Source of the DNA: Streptococcus sp. HMSC034E03
Lineage (GTDB): Bacteria; Bacillota; Bacilli; Lactobacillales; Streptococcaceae
DNA: 64,000 nucleotides
Direction: 5' to 3'
Assembly: GCF_001811505.1 (NCBI RefSeq)
Contig: NZ_KV804957.1
Span: forward strand, 1-64,000
The position numbers were made by a program, and so were the translations under genes. Below are positions 53,744-63,787 of the stretch, in pieces. Below the pieces are notes generated by a model. It did no database searches. It was given only the letters and a program-made list of their open reading frames with translations, and was not told the origin of the DNA. Position 1 is the stretch's first letter; every line of letters begins with the position of its first letter.

Positions 53744-56239
53744 TTAGCGCTGTTGATTGCTGCTTCTATTATTGGAACTAGAGCCACTATTACTGTTCAC
53801 GTTACTATTAGAAGTATTACTACGATTATTATTGTTACTACTATTGTTATTGTTTGATGAGGAAGAAGATGCTTTAGGCAGACTTCCTAAAATGGTGTTC
53901 CAAGCATTTTGGTAGTCTGCATCGCTTCCACCAATAGCGAATTTATAAGTGGTAGTCGGAGCACCATTTTGGTTAGCCCAGTAACTTGTTACCATTTCAC
54001 CAGTCACATTAATCTCTTTACCATTGATAGTAACCTTACCTGGTTTTTGACCAGTTGATTTGAGGACTTGTGATGAAGTGACACTTGAATCGAGTTTGAA
54101 ACGTTCTGAACCCCAAGAAGAAGGGGCTGCTTGTTGAATGGCATTTACCAGATGAGCCATATATTTTGCATTACGGTAGTGTCCTGCACCTTTACCAAGT
54201 GGTCGGTTATCATCATGACCAAGCCAACCACCAAGGGTTAATCTTGGTGTTGAAAGCATGAGCCACATATCGCCATCTTCATTGGTCGTACCAGTTTTAC
54301 CAATCCAGTCAGCACCCGCTAAACTTGGGTTGATAGTGGCAAGATCGCTCTGGAAGCTTGAAGTCACTTGGGAAGAAATAACATCTCTTAGTAAGCTCTG
54401 CATAATGGTTGCAGTTGCTTTAGAGTAGACTTGTACAGGTTCGTCTTTGTGCTCATAGATAACCTCGCCGCTGGTCTTCTCGATTTTTGAAATCATGTAT
54501 TTCTTATGGTAAACACCATTGTTAGCCAAGGTTTGGTAGCCGTTTGTATGCTGGGCAACAGTGACATCGATTCCTCCCCCCATAGGAAGACTTTCAATGC
54601 CATATTCTGGAATCTCGTAGCCCATTTTTTCCATGTAGGAACGGACATCAACTCCTTTTTGAAGAAGTAACTGATAGGTCCAGTAGGCTGGGATATTCCA
54701 AGAGTAATTCAGAGCTTCTTTCAGACTCATCATGGCAGTACCAGAACTATTGACATACATGATCGGATTTCCGTTAGAGAAGTTAGTTGGGTAGTTAGAT
54801 AAGATGCTTGCACTTCCCATCAAACCTTGGTCAATCGCAATACTGTAGGCTAGGATTGGTTTAGTAGTTGAAGCAGGAGACCTTTTAGTGTTAAAGGCGT
54901 GGTTGTTTTGATTACTTTGGTAATCACGACCACCGACAAATCCTAAAATGGCGCCTGTTTGGTTATCCATCAAGACATTTCCGACTTCTGGTTGACCAGT
55001 ATCATCATCGACAAGGTAGCCATAGTTTGCAACTGCACCTTGCATGGCTGTATGGATAGCTTTATCAATTGTAGTTGTGATACGGTAACCACCATTTTGA
55101 ATCTCTTTTTCAGCCAATTCATGATAAGATTTTTGGATAGATTCGTTCTTTAGTTCTGGTGCAGAAACGTTATCTTTTTTGACCAGATAATCGTACATGA
55201 GGTTCGTCGCCTCATCAAGCGCAGTGAAGTAGAGGAAACCTTTAGCAGTTACGTTGACATTTTCTGCTGGCAAGAAGTCTTTCTTAATATCGTACGCTTT
55301 ATAGGTTTCGTAATCTTCTTGGCTAAGGACTCCAGTTCTGTACATATTGTAAAGAACATCTTTTGAGCGCTTGATTCCAAGTTCAATATCTTCTTCGCTC
55401 TTCATCTCACCAGTAGACTCATAAGGTGAGTAGGAAATAGGGCTTTGTGGTAAACCTGCTAGGAAAGCTGCTTGAGGAATGGTTAGTTTACTAGCATCCA
55501 CTCCGAAAATCCCAGTTGCAGCCTGCTGAGCACCTGCGATATTTTGCCCCTTGTTATTGCGACCAAAAGGTGCAACATTTAGATAGGTAGTCAGGATTTC
55601 ATCCTTATTCATAGCACGTTCTAGGGCTAGAGCATCTACGATTTCACTAGCTTTACGAGCAAGCGTAGGAGTATCACCAACTACTTGTTGTTTGATGAGC
55701 TGTTGTGTTAGGGTAGAACCACCACTCGAAGAACCAAGGCTGATAAAGTTTCCTAGACTGGCACGAATGACAGCTTTAGGAACGACACCATTGTGCTCTG
55801 CAAAGTGTTCGTCCTCGGTTGCAACGATAGCTTGCTTGAGATTCTCTGAGATGGCATCGGATGCGACAGATGTTCGCAAAAGATCGCTCTCGATAGCCCC
55901 AATCATAGAACCATCTGCATAGCGAATCTCAGAAATAGATGAAATATTGTTGACCTGTTTAACCAAATCCTCCGTTTGAGGGACACTAACTTGATCAAAG
56001 AGAGAAACAGCATACCCCAAAACAACCCCAGTCCCGAGGAGACCGCCAATAAAAGCTAGGATGAAAAGTGTGTTAAAAGTTGCTTTTATTCCAAGTAAAA
56101 TCTTGGCCCCAATAGTCCAAATGGTTAGTTTTGTTTTGACTTTCTTATTTTTATCTGGATTTTTTTTGGAAATTGTTAATTTTAGAGACCCAAGTAAGGC
56201 CAGTCCTTTTTGTTTGATTCTTGTTACATGTTTGTTCAT
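53744..56239 (-). CDS. pbp1b: Class A penicillin-binding protein 1b
   Basis: This 831-residue protein has a cytoplasmic basic tail, one membrane span ([27 protein letters not shown]), a GT51 glycosyltransferase ([25 protein letters not shown]) and a transpeptidase with the SxxK serine in [15 protein letters not shown] and KTGT ([10 protein letters not shown]) complete the set. It polymerises and cross-links peptidoglycan. The last 45 residues are a Ser/Asn/Arg low-complexity tail, probably surface exposed. The start at 56239 follows GTGAGG. Confidence 0.93.
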   Translation of the reverse strand: MNKHVTRIKQKGLALLGSLKLTISKKNPDKNKKVKTKLTIWTIGAKILLGIKATFNTLFILAFIGGLLGTGVVLGYAVSLFDQVSVPQTEDLVKQVNNISSISEIRYADGSMIGAIESDLLRTSVASDAISENLKQAIVATEDEHFAEHNGVVPKAVIRASLGNFISLGSSSGGSTLTQQLIKQQVVGDTPTLARKASEIVDALALERAMNKDEILTTYLNVAPFGRNNKGQNIAGAQQAATGIFGVDASKLTIPQAAFLAGLPQSPISYSPYESTGEMKSEEDIELGIKRSKDVLYNMYRTGVLSQEDYETYKAYDIKKDFLPAENVNVTAKGFLYFTALDEATNLMYDYLVKKDNVSAPELKNESIQKSYHELAEKEIQNGGYRITTTIDKAIHTAMQGAVANYGYLVDDDTGQPEVGNVLMDNQTGAILGFVGGRDYQSNQNNHAFNTKRSPASTTKPILAYSIAIDQGLMGSASILSNYPTNFSNGNPIMYVNSSGTAMMSLKEALNYSWNIPAYWTYQLLLQKGVDVRSYMEKMGYEIPEYGIESLPMGGGIDVTVAQHTNGYQTLANNGVYHKKYMISKIEKTSGEVIYEHKDEPVQVYSKATATIMQSLLRDVISSQVTSSFQSDLATINPSLAGADWIGKTGTTNEDGDMWLMLSTPRLTLGGWLGHDDNRPLGKGAGHYRNAKYMAHLVNAIQQAAPSSWGSERFKLDSSVTSSQVLKSTGQKPGKVTINGKEINVTGEMVTSYWANQNGAPTTTYKFAIGGSDADYQNAWNTILGSLPKASSSSSNNNNSSNNNNRSNTSNSNVNSNSGSSSNNRSSNQQR

Positions 56240-56343
56240 AGAATTCCTCACTCTTTATTATTATACCATAAAAGCATCTCTTGCAAGAAATTAGGCTTAA
56301 AACAGGGCTTTGGATAGGGATTGGAGTTCGAAATTTAGACATC

Positions 56344-56372
56344 AAAAAAGCCAGATTTAAGTTAAATCTGAC
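56344..56372 (-). terminator. Terminator of galU
   Basis: On the minus strand TCAGATTTAA pairs with TTAAATCTGG and runs into CTTTTTTG. Confidence 0.8.
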
Positions 56373-56387
56373 TGTTTGGTAAATTGT

Positions 56388-57287
56388 TTATTTGTCTCCT
56401 GAAAGTTCTTTTCCAAGATTAATCAAGTAGTCCTTCAAGTGGTCTTTGACTTGTGGGTGTTTAAGAGCGTATTCGATGGAAGTCTTCATGAATCCAAACT
56501 TGTCTCCAACATCGTAACGAGAACCTTTAAACTCACGAGCAAATACTCGTTGGGTTTTGTTGAGAGTATCGATAGCATCTGTTAGCTGGATTTCATTTCC
56601 TGCTCCTGGTGTTTGATTTTCAAGAATACCGAAAATCTCAGGTGTGAGGAGGTAACGACCGATGATGGCTAGATCACTTGGTGCGTCTTCAGGTGCTGGT
56701 TTTTCAACGAAGGTTTCAACACTGTAAAGACCGTCATTTCCTTCACCCTGAGGAGCGATGACACCGTATGAAGAAACGTCTTCATGTGGGACAGGCATAA
56801 CAGCGATAGTAGAAGCATGAGTCTTCTCATAATCATTCATGAGCTGCTTGGTCAATGGAACAGCTTTGTCATCAGTGATATCCATGAGGTCATCTCCAAG
56901 CATGACCACAAAGGGTTCGTTTCCGACGAAAGCCTTTGCTTGTAAGACGGCATCTCCGAGTCCACGTGGGTGTGTTTGCCGGATGAAGTGAAGACGCATA
57001 CCAGTTGTTTCGTCAACTAGTTTCAAAAGGTCGGTTTTTCCTTTTTCCTTGAGGTTGTATTCTAACTCGAAGTTTGAGTCGAAATGATCTTCGATAGAAC
57101 GTTTTGACTTTCCTGTTACCACAAGAATATCTTCAATTCCAGATTTAAGAGCTTCTTCAACGATAAACTGGATGGTTGGTTTATCTACGATTGGCAACAT
57201 TTCTTTGGCCAAAGCTTTAGTTGCAGGTAGGAAACGAGTTCCAAGTCCCGCAGCAGGGATAACGGCTTTTCTAACTTTTTGCTTCAT
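56388..57287 (-). CDS. galU: UTP-glucose-1-phosphate uridylyltransferase
   Basis: This 299-residue nucleotidyltransferase starts [43 protein letters not shown], the GalU signature, and keeps [11 protein letters not shown] for metal binding and [12 protein letters not shown]. It makes UDP-glucose for capsule, galactose metabolism and glycolipids. It follows gpsA by 21 bases in one operon, with AGGAAG before the ATG. Confidence 0.95.
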   Translation of the reverse strand: MKQKVRKAVIPAAGLGTRFLPATKALAKEMLPIVDKPTIQFIVEEALKSGIEDILVVTGKSKRSIEDHFDSNFELEYNLKEKGKTDLLKLVDETTGMRLHFIRQTHPRGLGDAVLQAKAFVGNEPFVVMLGDDLMDITDDKAVPLTKQLMNDYEKTHASTIAVMPVPHEDVSSYGVIAPQGEGNDGLYSVETFVEKPAPEDAPSDLAIIGRYLLTPEIFGILENQTPGAGNEIQLTDAIDTLNKTQRVFAREFKGSRYDVGDKFGFMKTSIEYALKHPQVKDHLKDYLINLGKELSGDK

Positions 57288-57308
57288 GAGCTTCCTTTCT
57301 AACGGTGA

Positions 57309-58325
57309 CTAAGACCACTCGTTCTCTGCCTTGAACTCATTGCTCATGAGTTCAGAAACGGCATCCTTAATATTAACATTTTCATAAATAACTTGGTAAA
57401 TGGCTTGGGTAATAGGCATATAAACTCCGAGTTCTTGCGCCAATTCGTAAGCAGCTTTGGTTGTTGAAATTCCTTCAATGACCATTCCCATATTTGCTTC
57501 GATATCTGCCAAGGCTTCGCCACGCCCAAGAGCATCTCCTGCACGCCAGTTACGTGAGTGGACAGAAGTTCCGGTAACGATTAAATCTCCAACCCCAGAA
57601 AGTCCACTGTAAGTTAATGGATTTGCTCCAAGTTTAACTCCCAGACGGGTAATTTCTGCCAGCCCGCGCGTGATAATAGCAGCTTTGGCATTATCCCCAA
57701 ATCCAAGTCCATGAAGGGCACCTGCACCAACGGCGATGATATTTTTAAGAGCACCAGCTGTTTCCACTCCGATAACATCCGTATTGGTATAAAGGCGGAA
57801 GTAGTGGTTGCTAAAGAGTTTTTGAACATATTGAGCAGTCTGTAAATCTTTAGAAGCAGCCGTAATCAAGGTGATGTCGCGCACAATCGTTTCTTCTGCG
57901 TGACTAGGACCAGATACAACCACAATCTCACTACGCAACTCTTCAGGGATTTCTTCTTCTAGGATTGTTGAAAGGCGTTTGTGACTATTTGGCTCGAGGC
58001 CTTTTGAAGCATGCATGACAACCACTTTATGATCCAAAACAGCAGCGACTTGTTGAGCCACCAATCTAGTTACCTTGGTTGGCACCACAAACAAGACGGC
58101 ATCAACCCCCTTTAAGGTTTCTGTCAAATCATGATAGGCAACAATTTTTTCGTCTAATACAGTATCCTTAAAATAGCGTTTGTTAGTATGTTGTGTATTG
58201 ATTTCGTCAATTTGATCAGGAATATTTCCCCAGATACGTACTTGGTGTCCGTTGTCATTTAGAACTTGTGACAGCGCAGTACCCCATGAACCAGGCCCTA
58301 AAACAGCGATGGTTTGTTTGTCCAT
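57309..58325 (-). CDS. gpsA: Glycerol-3-phosphate dehydrogenase [NAD(P)+]
   Basis: The 338-residue protein has the Rossmann start [17 protein letters not shown], a catalytic Lys in [16 protein letters not shown] and the [16 protein letters not shown] segment. It reduces dihydroxyacetone phosphate to sn-glycerol 3-phosphate for phospholipids. ATG at 58325 has GGAGGGA upstream; a start at 58382 would add 19 residues and is unlikely. Confidence 0.95.
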   Translation of the reverse strand: MDKQTIAVLGPGSWGTALSQVLNDNGHQVRIWGNIPDQIDEINTQHTNKRYFKDTVLDEKIVAYHDLTETLKGVDAVLFVVPTKVTRLVAQQVAAVLDHKVVVMHASKGLEPNSHKRLSTILEEEIPEELRSEIVVVSGPSHAEETIVRDITLITAASKDLQTAQYVQKLFSNHYFRLYTNTDVIGVETAGALKNIIAVGAGALHGLGFGDNAKAAIITRGLAEITRLGVKLGANPLTYSGLSGVGDLIVTGTSVHSRNWRAGDALGRGEALADIEANMGMVIEGISTTKAAYELAQELGVYMPITQAIYQVIYENVNIKDAVSELMSNEFKAENEWS

Positions 58326-58528
58326 ATTTCCCTCCTTCTGAGAAAGCACTTTCCTATATTCTACCATAAAAAGCCCTATCATGCATCTATATTATTTATG
58401 AAGAATTAATTGAGTGGTAAATTATATATATTGGAGGATTTTTAGAATTTATTTGTAAAATAGTCTAGTGATCATAGGTCAAAACAATAAAAACACGAAA
58501 AGAGGAACAATATTTCCCCTAAAAATGG

Positions 58529-58534
58529 TATAAT
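58529..58534 (+). promoter_or_regulatory. leuS promoter (extended -10)
   Basis: TATAAT preceded by TGG, 29 bases before the leuS ATG. The 180-base gap shows no T-box, unlike the valS operon. Confidence 0.6.
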
Positions 58535-58563
58535 AGGAACATCACGAAAATTGGAGAGATACC

Positions 58564-61065
58564 ATGAGTTTTTACAATCATAAAGAAATCGAGCCTAAGT
58601 GGCAGAAACACTGGGCTGACAATCATACTTTTAAGACAGGAACTGACGCATCAAAACCAAAGTTTTATGCACTTGACATGTTCCCTTACCCATCTGGAGC
58701 GGGCCTTCACGTAGGACACCCAGAGGGCTACACAGCAACGGATATCCTCAGCCGTTACAAACGTGCGCAAGGCTACAATGTCCTTCACCCAATGGGGTGG
58801 GATGCTTTTGGTTTGCCTGCGGAGCAATACGCTATGGATACTGGGAATGACCCCGCAGAATTCACAGCAGAAAACATCGCCAACTTCAAACGCCAAATCA
58901 ATGCCCTTGGATTCTCTTACGACTGGGACCGTGAAGTCAACACGACAGATCCAAACTACTACAAATGGACGCAGTGGATTTTTACCAAGCTTTATGAAAA
59001 AGGCTTGGCCTATGAAGCAGAAGTGCCAGTAAACTGGGTTGAGGAACTGGGAACAGCTATCGCCAACGAAGAAGTCCTTCCTGATGGAACATCTGAGCGT
59101 GGAGGCTATCCAGTTGTCCGCAAACCAATGCGCCAATGGATGCTTAAAATCACGGCCTATGCAGAGCGCTTGCTCAATGACTTGGATGACCTTGACTGGC
59201 CAGAGTCTATCAAGGATATGCAACGCAACTGGATTGGTAAATCAACTGGTGCCAATGTCACTTTCAAGGTGAAAGGAACAGACAAGGAATTCACCGTCTT
59301 TACCACTCGTCCAGATACTCTTTTTGGTGCGACCTTCACTGTTTTGGCGCCTGAGCATGAACTAGTAGATGCCATCGTAAGTGCGGAACAAGCTGAGGCT
59401 GTAGCTAATTACAAACACCAAGCAAGCCTCAAATCAGACTTGGCTCGTACAGACCTTGCCAAGGACAAAACAGGGGTTTGGACTGGTGCCTATGCTATCA
59501 ACCCTGTTAACGGTAAAGAAATTCCAATCTGGATTGCCGACTATGTTCTCTCTAGCTACGGTACTGGTGCTGTTATGGCCGTACCTGCCCACGACCAACG
59601 TGACTGGGAATTTGCCAAACAATTTGACCTTCCAATTGTGGAAGTGCTGGAAGGCGGAAACGTAGCAGAAGCTGCCTACACAGAAGACGGTCTTCATGTC
59701 AATTCAGGTTTCCTAGATGGTCTTAACAAAGAAGACGCGATTGCTAAAATCGTGGTTTGGTTGGAAGAAAAAGGCTGTGGTCAAGAAAAAGTTACCTACC
59801 GCCTCCGTGACTGGCTCTTTAGTCGTCAACGTTACTGGGGTGAACCAATCCCAATCGTTCATTGGGAAGATGGCACTTCAACAGCTGTTCCAGAAAGTGA
59901 CTTGCCACTTGTCTTGCCAGTAACCAAGGATATCCGCCCTTCAGGTACTGGTGAAAGCCCATTGGCTAACTTGACAGACTGGCTTGAAGTGACTCGTGAA
60001 GATGGTGTCAAAGGTCGTCGTGAGACGAATACCATGCCACAATGGGCAGGTTCAAGCTGGTACTACCTCCGCTATATCGATCCACATAACACAGAAAAAT
60101 TGGCTGATGAGGACCTCCTCAAACAATGGTTGCCAGTAGATATCTATGTGGGTGGTGCAGAACACGCTGTGCTCCACTTGCTTTACGCTCGTTTCTGGCA
60201 TAAATTCCTCTATGACCTCGGTGTCGTTCCAACTAAGGAACCATTCCAAAAACTCTTTAACCAAGGAATGATCTTGGGAACTAGCTACCGTGACCACCGT
60301 GGTGCTCTTGTGGCGACTGACAAGGTTGAAAAACGTGATGGTTCATTCTTCCACATGGAAACAGGGGAAGAATTGGAGCAAGCACCAGCCAAGATGTCTA
60401 AATCCCTCAAGAACGTGGTGAACCCAGACGATGTGGTGGAACAATACGGTGCTGATACCCTTCGTGTCTATGAAATGTTCATGGGACCACTTGATGCTTC
60501 AATCGCTTGGTCAGAAGAAGGTTTGGAAGGAAGCCGTAAATTCCTTGACCGTGTATACCGTTTGATCACAAGTAAAGAAATCGCTGCGGAAAACAATGGT
60601 GCTCTCGACAAGGTTTACAATGAAACAGTCAAAGCTGTCACTGAGCAAATCGAGTCCATGAAATTCAACACAGCCATTGCCCAACTCATGGTCTTTGTCA
60701 ATGCTGCCAACAAGGAAGATAAACTCTATGTAGACTATGCCAAAGGCTTTATCCAATTGATTGCTCCATTTGCCCCTCACTTGGCAGAAGAACTCTGGCA
60801 AACAGTGGTAGCAACAGGCGAGTCTATCTCTTATGTAGCTTGGCCAACATGGGACGAAAGCAAATTGGTTGAAGACGAAATCGAAATCGTCGTTCAAATT
60901 AAAGGAAAAGTCCGTGCTAAACTCATGGTCGCAAAAGACCTTTCTCGTGAAGAATTGCAAGAAGTCGCTCTAGCTGACGATAAAGTCAAAGCAGAGATTG
61001 ATGGTAAGGAAATTGTTAAGGTGATTGCGGTACCGAATAAATTGGTTAATATTGTTGTGAAATAA
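58564..61065 (+). CDS. leuS: Leucyl-tRNA synthetase
   Basis: This 833-residue class I synthetase has the HIGH-type [12 protein letters not shown] (after [10 protein letters not shown]), the CP1 editing domain with [12 protein letters not shown] and KMSKSLKN. It ends ...[12 protein letters not shown], the normal LeuRS terminus. GGAGAG precedes the ATG. Its last codons are repeated twice downstream (see 61118 and 62371), and its probable original terminator now lies 1.3 kb away. Confidence 0.97.
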   Translation: MSFYNHKEIEPKWQKHWADNHTFKTGTDASKPKFYALDMFPYPSGAGLHVGHPEGYTATDILSRYKRAQGYNVLHPMGWDAFGLPAEQYAMDTGNDPAEFTAENIANFKRQINALGFSYDWDREVNTTDPNYYKWTQWIFTKLYEKGLAYEAEVPVNWVEELGTAIANEEVLPDGTSERGGYPVVRKPMRQWMLKITAYAERLLNDLDDLDWPESIKDMQRNWIGKSTGANVTFKVKGTDKEFTVFTTRPDTLFGATFTVLAPEHELVDAIVSAEQAEAVANYKHQASLKSDLARTDLAKDKTGVWTGAYAINPVNGKEIPIWIADYVLSSYGTGAVMAVPAHDQRDWEFAKQFDLPIVEVLEGGNVAEAAYTEDGLHVNSGFLDGLNKEDAIAKIVVWLEEKGCGQEKVTYRLRDWLFSRQRYWGEPIPIVHWEDGTSTAVPESDLPLVLPVTKDIRPSGTGESPLANLTDWLEVTREDGVKGRRETNTMPQWAGSSWYYLRYIDPHNTEKLADEDLLKQWLPVDIYVGGAEHAVLHLLYARFWHKFLYDLGVVPTKEPFQKLFNQGMILGTSYRDHRGALVATDKVEKRDGSFFHMETGEELEQAPAKMSKSLKNVVNPDDVVEQYGADTLRVYEMFMGPLDASIAWSEEGLEGSRKFLDRVYRLITSKEIAAENNGALDKVYNETVKAVTEQIESMKFNTAIAQLMVFVNAANKEDKLYVDYAKGFIQLIAPFAPHLAEELWQTVVATGESISYVAWPTWDESKLVEDEIEIVVQIKGKVRAKLMVAKDLSREELQEVALADDKVKAEIDGKEIVKVIAVPNKLVNIVVK

Positions 61066-61117
61066 CGAGTTTATTAGCCTTATCTGCCACCTTCAACAGT
61101 CCACCGGACTATTGAAG

Positions 61118-61150
61118 CCGAACAAGCTTGTGAATATTGTTGTGAAATAA
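61118..61150 (+). repeat. Fossil leuS 3' end, copy 2
   Basis: The 33 bases ending at 61150 read [10 protein letters not shown]-stop, the same as the real leuS end at 61033-61065, but with synonymous changes in the first five codons. The last 18 bases (AATATTGTTGTGAAATAA) are identical. A CTTCAA-x-AGTCC hairpin lies just upstream (about 61090-61116). Confidence 0.8.
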
Positions 61151-61212
61151 TTGTAGACTATAGTTGATTAAAAAAAAGAAACAATTTTTTGTTCACTTTT
61201 TAGGAGAGATTA

Positions 61213-62286
61213 ATGATGAATCAAAGTCATAAGAAGATTGTTGATGGATATTCTGTTTCACGGGGGAGTTATGAAGATTGCTTAAATTATGTAGAGAATG
61301 CTGTAAAGAATATTATTAAAAGTCAATCTATTAACGTTCATGAAATAATTGGGAGAGTAAAAACTGTAGAGTCTCTTGAAGGAAAAGTAAAAAGGAAAAA
61401 TTATTCTAATTTGGCTGAGATTACCGACTTATGCGGCATTCGTATCATAACGTACTTTAGTGATGATGTCGATAAAATAGCTGAGCTAATCAGTCAAGAG
61501 TTCGAGGTTGATGTAGAGAATACTATTGATAAACGTAAGAGTGAGGATCCAACAAAATTTGGTTATGTTTCACTTCATTATGTAGTAAGTTTAAAAGAAG
61601 AGAATTCTTCCCCTATTTTATATAGCAGATTTAAAGATATGAAATTGGAGCTACAAATTAGGACAGTTATGCAACATGCTTGGGCTGAAATCGAACATGA
61701 TTTAGGATATAAAAGCAAGGAAGATATACCTAATCAATACAGGAGGCAATTCGCCAGATTGGCAGGACTAATTGAGTTGGCTGATGATAATTTTCTGCAG
61801 TTAAAAAATAATATTATTAACTATGAGCAGGAGATAAGGGAAAAATTACCTACTTCGAAAAAAGAATTACCGATAGATAGCAGTACGCTTATGACTTATG
61901 TAACAGAAGATCAAAATTACATTGAACTATTGAATACGATTAAACCGTTAGATGTGGATACAGATTTTAATATAGATTTTAATATTAATAGTTCTTCTCT
62001 ATCTACGGTAGTTCAGAGGGTGAAAAAATTAGGTTTGAAGACTATAGGAGATATAGATGAATTATTAGAAAGATATAAGGATATCTTTTTAAGGATATCG
62101 GCAATTGAGATGGATATTATAAATTATACGGGTATGTCGTCATTGACTCCATTATTACACATTACTAGTGTGTTAGAATCATTTAATAGGATTGATATTT
62201 CTGATGAAGAGTTTATGAAAGTTTCGGATGATCAATTTTCAGATATATTTGATATATCGTACCCAATTGATGTTTATGAAGGTTAA
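61213..62286 (+). CDS. RelA/SpoT-domain (p)ppGpp synthetase-like protein
   Basis: This 357-residue protein has a RelA/SpoT synthetase domain (about 20-200). Landmarks are a Lys-rich RVKTVESLEGKVKRKNY, DLCGIRIITYFSDDVDKIAELI, GYVSLHYVVSL and ELQIRTVMQHAWAEIEHDLGYK. No HD hydrolase domain is present. The C-terminal 150 residues are helical and unrecognised. AGGAGAG precedes the ATG. It may be a small alarmone synthetase or a toxic (toxSAS-like) variant; AT-rich codon use and the flanking leuS fossils indicate acquisition by transfer. Confidence 0.8.
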   Translation: MMNQSHKKIVDGYSVSRGSYEDCLNYVENAVKNIIKSQSINVHEIIGRVKTVESLEGKVKRKNYSNLAEITDLCGIRIITYFSDDVDKIAELISQEFEVDVENTIDKRKSEDPTKFGYVSLHYVVSLKEENSSPILYSRFKDMKLELQIRTVMQHAWAEIEHDLGYKSKEDIPNQYRRQFARLAGLIELADDNFLQLKNNIINYEQEIREKLPTSKKELPIDSSTLMTYVTEDQNYIELLNTIKPLDVDTDFNIDFNINSSSLSTVVQRVKKLGLKTIGDIDELLERYKDIFLRISAIEMDIINYTGMSSLTPLLHITSVLESFNRIDISDEEFMKVSDDQFSDIFDISYPIDVYEG

Positions 62287-62370
62287 AAAGTAATTTTTTA
62301 AATATGAAAAGTGGTTTTGCCTATTTGACTAAGTTGAATAATTCGTAGTGTTGCGATTTCTAAGGTGAAG

Positions 62371-62403
62371 ATAATTGAACTGGTTAATATCGTTGTAAAA
62401 TAA
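62371..62403 (+). repeat. Fossil leuS 3' end, copy 3
   Basis: The segment reads ...ELVNIVVK-stop, with two synonymous third-position changes in the last 18 bases relative to leuS. The terminator that follows at 62411 is probably the original leuS terminator. Confidence 0.75.
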
Positions 62404-62410
62404 GATATGA

Positions 62411-62442
62411 ATCCTTCAGAGTAGAATCTGGAGGATTTTTTG
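62411..62442 (+). terminator. Terminator after the leuS fossil
   Basis: ATCCTTCAGA (62411-62420) pairs with TCTGGAGGAT (62427-62436, one mismatch) and runs into six T. Confidence 0.85.
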
Positions 62443-62512
62443 TAGATTACCTGTGAGATGTGATATACTATTCACATCTTTAAACTTATAAGAGTAAGAC
62501 AAGGAGAAAGCT

Positions 62513-63205
62513 ATGCCAGTAAATGAATATGGTCAGATGATTGGTGAACCTGTAGACGACACACCTGGAGTCTTGCCTTCACTTGTACGGATAGAAGGAC
62601 AGTATACGATTATCGAAGCTCTGTCAGTAGAAAAGCATGCGGAGGATTTGTTAGCTGTTTATGGTCCAGATAGCCCTCGTGACATGTGGACCTATCTCTT
62701 TCAACCACCAGTAGAAAATCTCGAAAAATTAATCGTCGCTTTAAAGCAGATGCTTGAGCGCAAGGATCGCTTCTATTATGCGATTATCGATAAAGTGACT
62801 GGAAAGGCGCTGGGGACTTTTTCTCTCATGCGTATTGACCAAGCCAATCGCGTGATTGAAGTTGGAGCCGTGACCTTTTCGCCGGCTCTTAAACAGACCA
62901 GGATGGGAACAGAAGCCCACTATTTGCTTGCTCGTTATGTCTTTGAAGAGCTTAACTATCGCCGTTATGAGTGGAAATGTGATGCGCTAAATCTACCTTC
63001 TAGAAAAGCAGCAGAACGTTTGGGCTTTATCTACGAGGGAACCTTCCGTCAAGCTGTTATTTATAAAGGGCGTACTAGAGATACGGATTGGTTGTCTATG
63101 ATCGACAAGGATTGGCCAAGGGTTAAGGCTCGTTTTGAAGCATGGTTGAAGCAAGATAATTTTGATGAAAATGGACAACAGATTAAATCTCTACGAGAAT
63201 GTTAG
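62513..63205 (+). CDS. GNAT acetyltransferase (RimL-like)
   Basis: This 230-residue protein belongs to the RimJ/RimL type: LGTFSLMRIDQANRVIEVGAVTFSPALKQTRMGTEAHYLLARYVFEELNYRRYEWKCDALNLPSRKAAERLGF holds the acetyl-CoA and Gcn5-like motifs. An N-terminal extension of about 30 residues starts MPVNEYGQMIGEPV. AAGGAG precedes the ATG. The acceptor is unknown. The next GNAT gene starts 12 bases after its stop. Confidence 0.82.
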   Translation: MPVNEYGQMIGEPVDDTPGVLPSLVRIEGQYTIIEALSVEKHAEDLLAVYGPDSPRDMWTYLFQPPVENLEKLIVALKQMLERKDRFYYAIIDKVTGKALGTFSLMRIDQANRVIEVGAVTFSPALKQTRMGTEAHYLLARYVFEELNYRRYEWKCDALNLPSRKAAERLGFIYEGTFRQAVIYKGRTRDTDWLSMIDKDWPRVKARFEAWLKQDNFDENGQQIKSLREC

Positions 63206-63216
63206 GAAGGTTTGCT

Positions 63217-63639
63217 ATGATTAAGATTACAAAAGAAACATCTGTTTCAATTGATGACGTTTTACATCTCTATCAGGCAGTTGGTTGGACAAACTATACC
63301 AATCAGCCACAGATGTTGGAGCAGGCCTTGTCTCATTCGCTAGCCATTTATCTAGCGCGTGATGGCGAGAAAATCGTTGGTCTAGTTCGCTTGGTTGGAG
63401 ATGGTTTTTCATCCGTTTTTGTCCAGGATTTGATTGTTTTGCCAAGCTATCAGCGCCAAGGGATTGGTAGCGCCTTGATGAAGCAAGCTCTAGCTGATTA
63501 TAAGGATGCCTACCAAGTACAACTAGCGACAGATGAGTCAGAAAAGACTCTTGGATTTTATCGTTCCTTAGGTTTTGAAACCTTATCTAGTTTTCAGTGT
63601 ACGGGTATGATTTTGGTGGACCGAAAAAAATTAAAATAA
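63217..63639 (+). CDS. GNAT acetyltransferase
   Basis: This 140-residue protein has the compact GNAT core: VFVQDLIVLPSYQRQGIGSALMKQALADYKDAYQVQLATDESEKTLGFYRSLGFE, with the Q/RxxGxG/A acetyl-CoA motif as QRQGIGSA. ATG at 63217 follows AGGAAGG; a start at 63199 overlapping the upstream gene is less likely. The substrate is unknown. Confidence 0.82.
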   Translation: MIKITKETSVSIDDVLHLYQAVGWTNYTNQPQMLEQALSHSLAIYLARDGEKIVGLVRLVGDGFSSVFVQDLIVLPSYQRQGIGSALMKQALADYKDAYQVQLATDESEKTLGFYRSLGFETLSSFQCTGMILVDRKKLK

Positions 63640-63649
63640 TTTTTTTTCA

Positions 63650-63682
63650 CTTAAGCTAACTTTAAGTCTTGTCCTGTATCAT
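63650..63682 (+). promoter_or_regulatory. CiaR-type promoter
   Basis: CTTAAG-CTAAC-TTTAAG (63650-63666) matches the CiaR direct repeat TTTAAG-N5-TTTAAG with one change, and the -10 TATCAT (63677-63682) follows after exactly 10 bp, the spacing of CiaR-activated promoters. Confidence 0.8.
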
Positions 63683-63688
63683 TTAGTT

Positions 63689-63787
63689 ATTAAATAAAGA
63701 CCTCCTAACTTTATTTAATAGAAATCCTAAACTTTTTTTCATAATAATATCCCTAATGAAGCCACCCAATTTGGTGGCTTTTTTGTT
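63689..63787 (+). ncRNA. cia-dependent small RNA (csRNA)
   Basis: From the CiaR promoter an RNA of about 100 bases would form an 11-bp perfect hairpin (63689-63719) whose nine-base loop ACCUCCUAA exposes an anti-Shine-Dalgarno sequence. A single-stranded AT-rich stretch follows, then a terminator (AAGCCACC/GGTGGCTT, 63759-63780, with a T-run). These are the defining features of the pneumococcal csRNAs, which block ribosome sites of targets including competence genes. The last 210 bases of the window show no gene. Confidence 0.85.

Noticed and set aside
53750-53870. Asn/Ser codon repeats at the end of pbp1b taken as a possible repeat array
   Set aside because: They are in-frame low-complexity codons of the protein tail, not a CRISPR or tandem DNA repeat.
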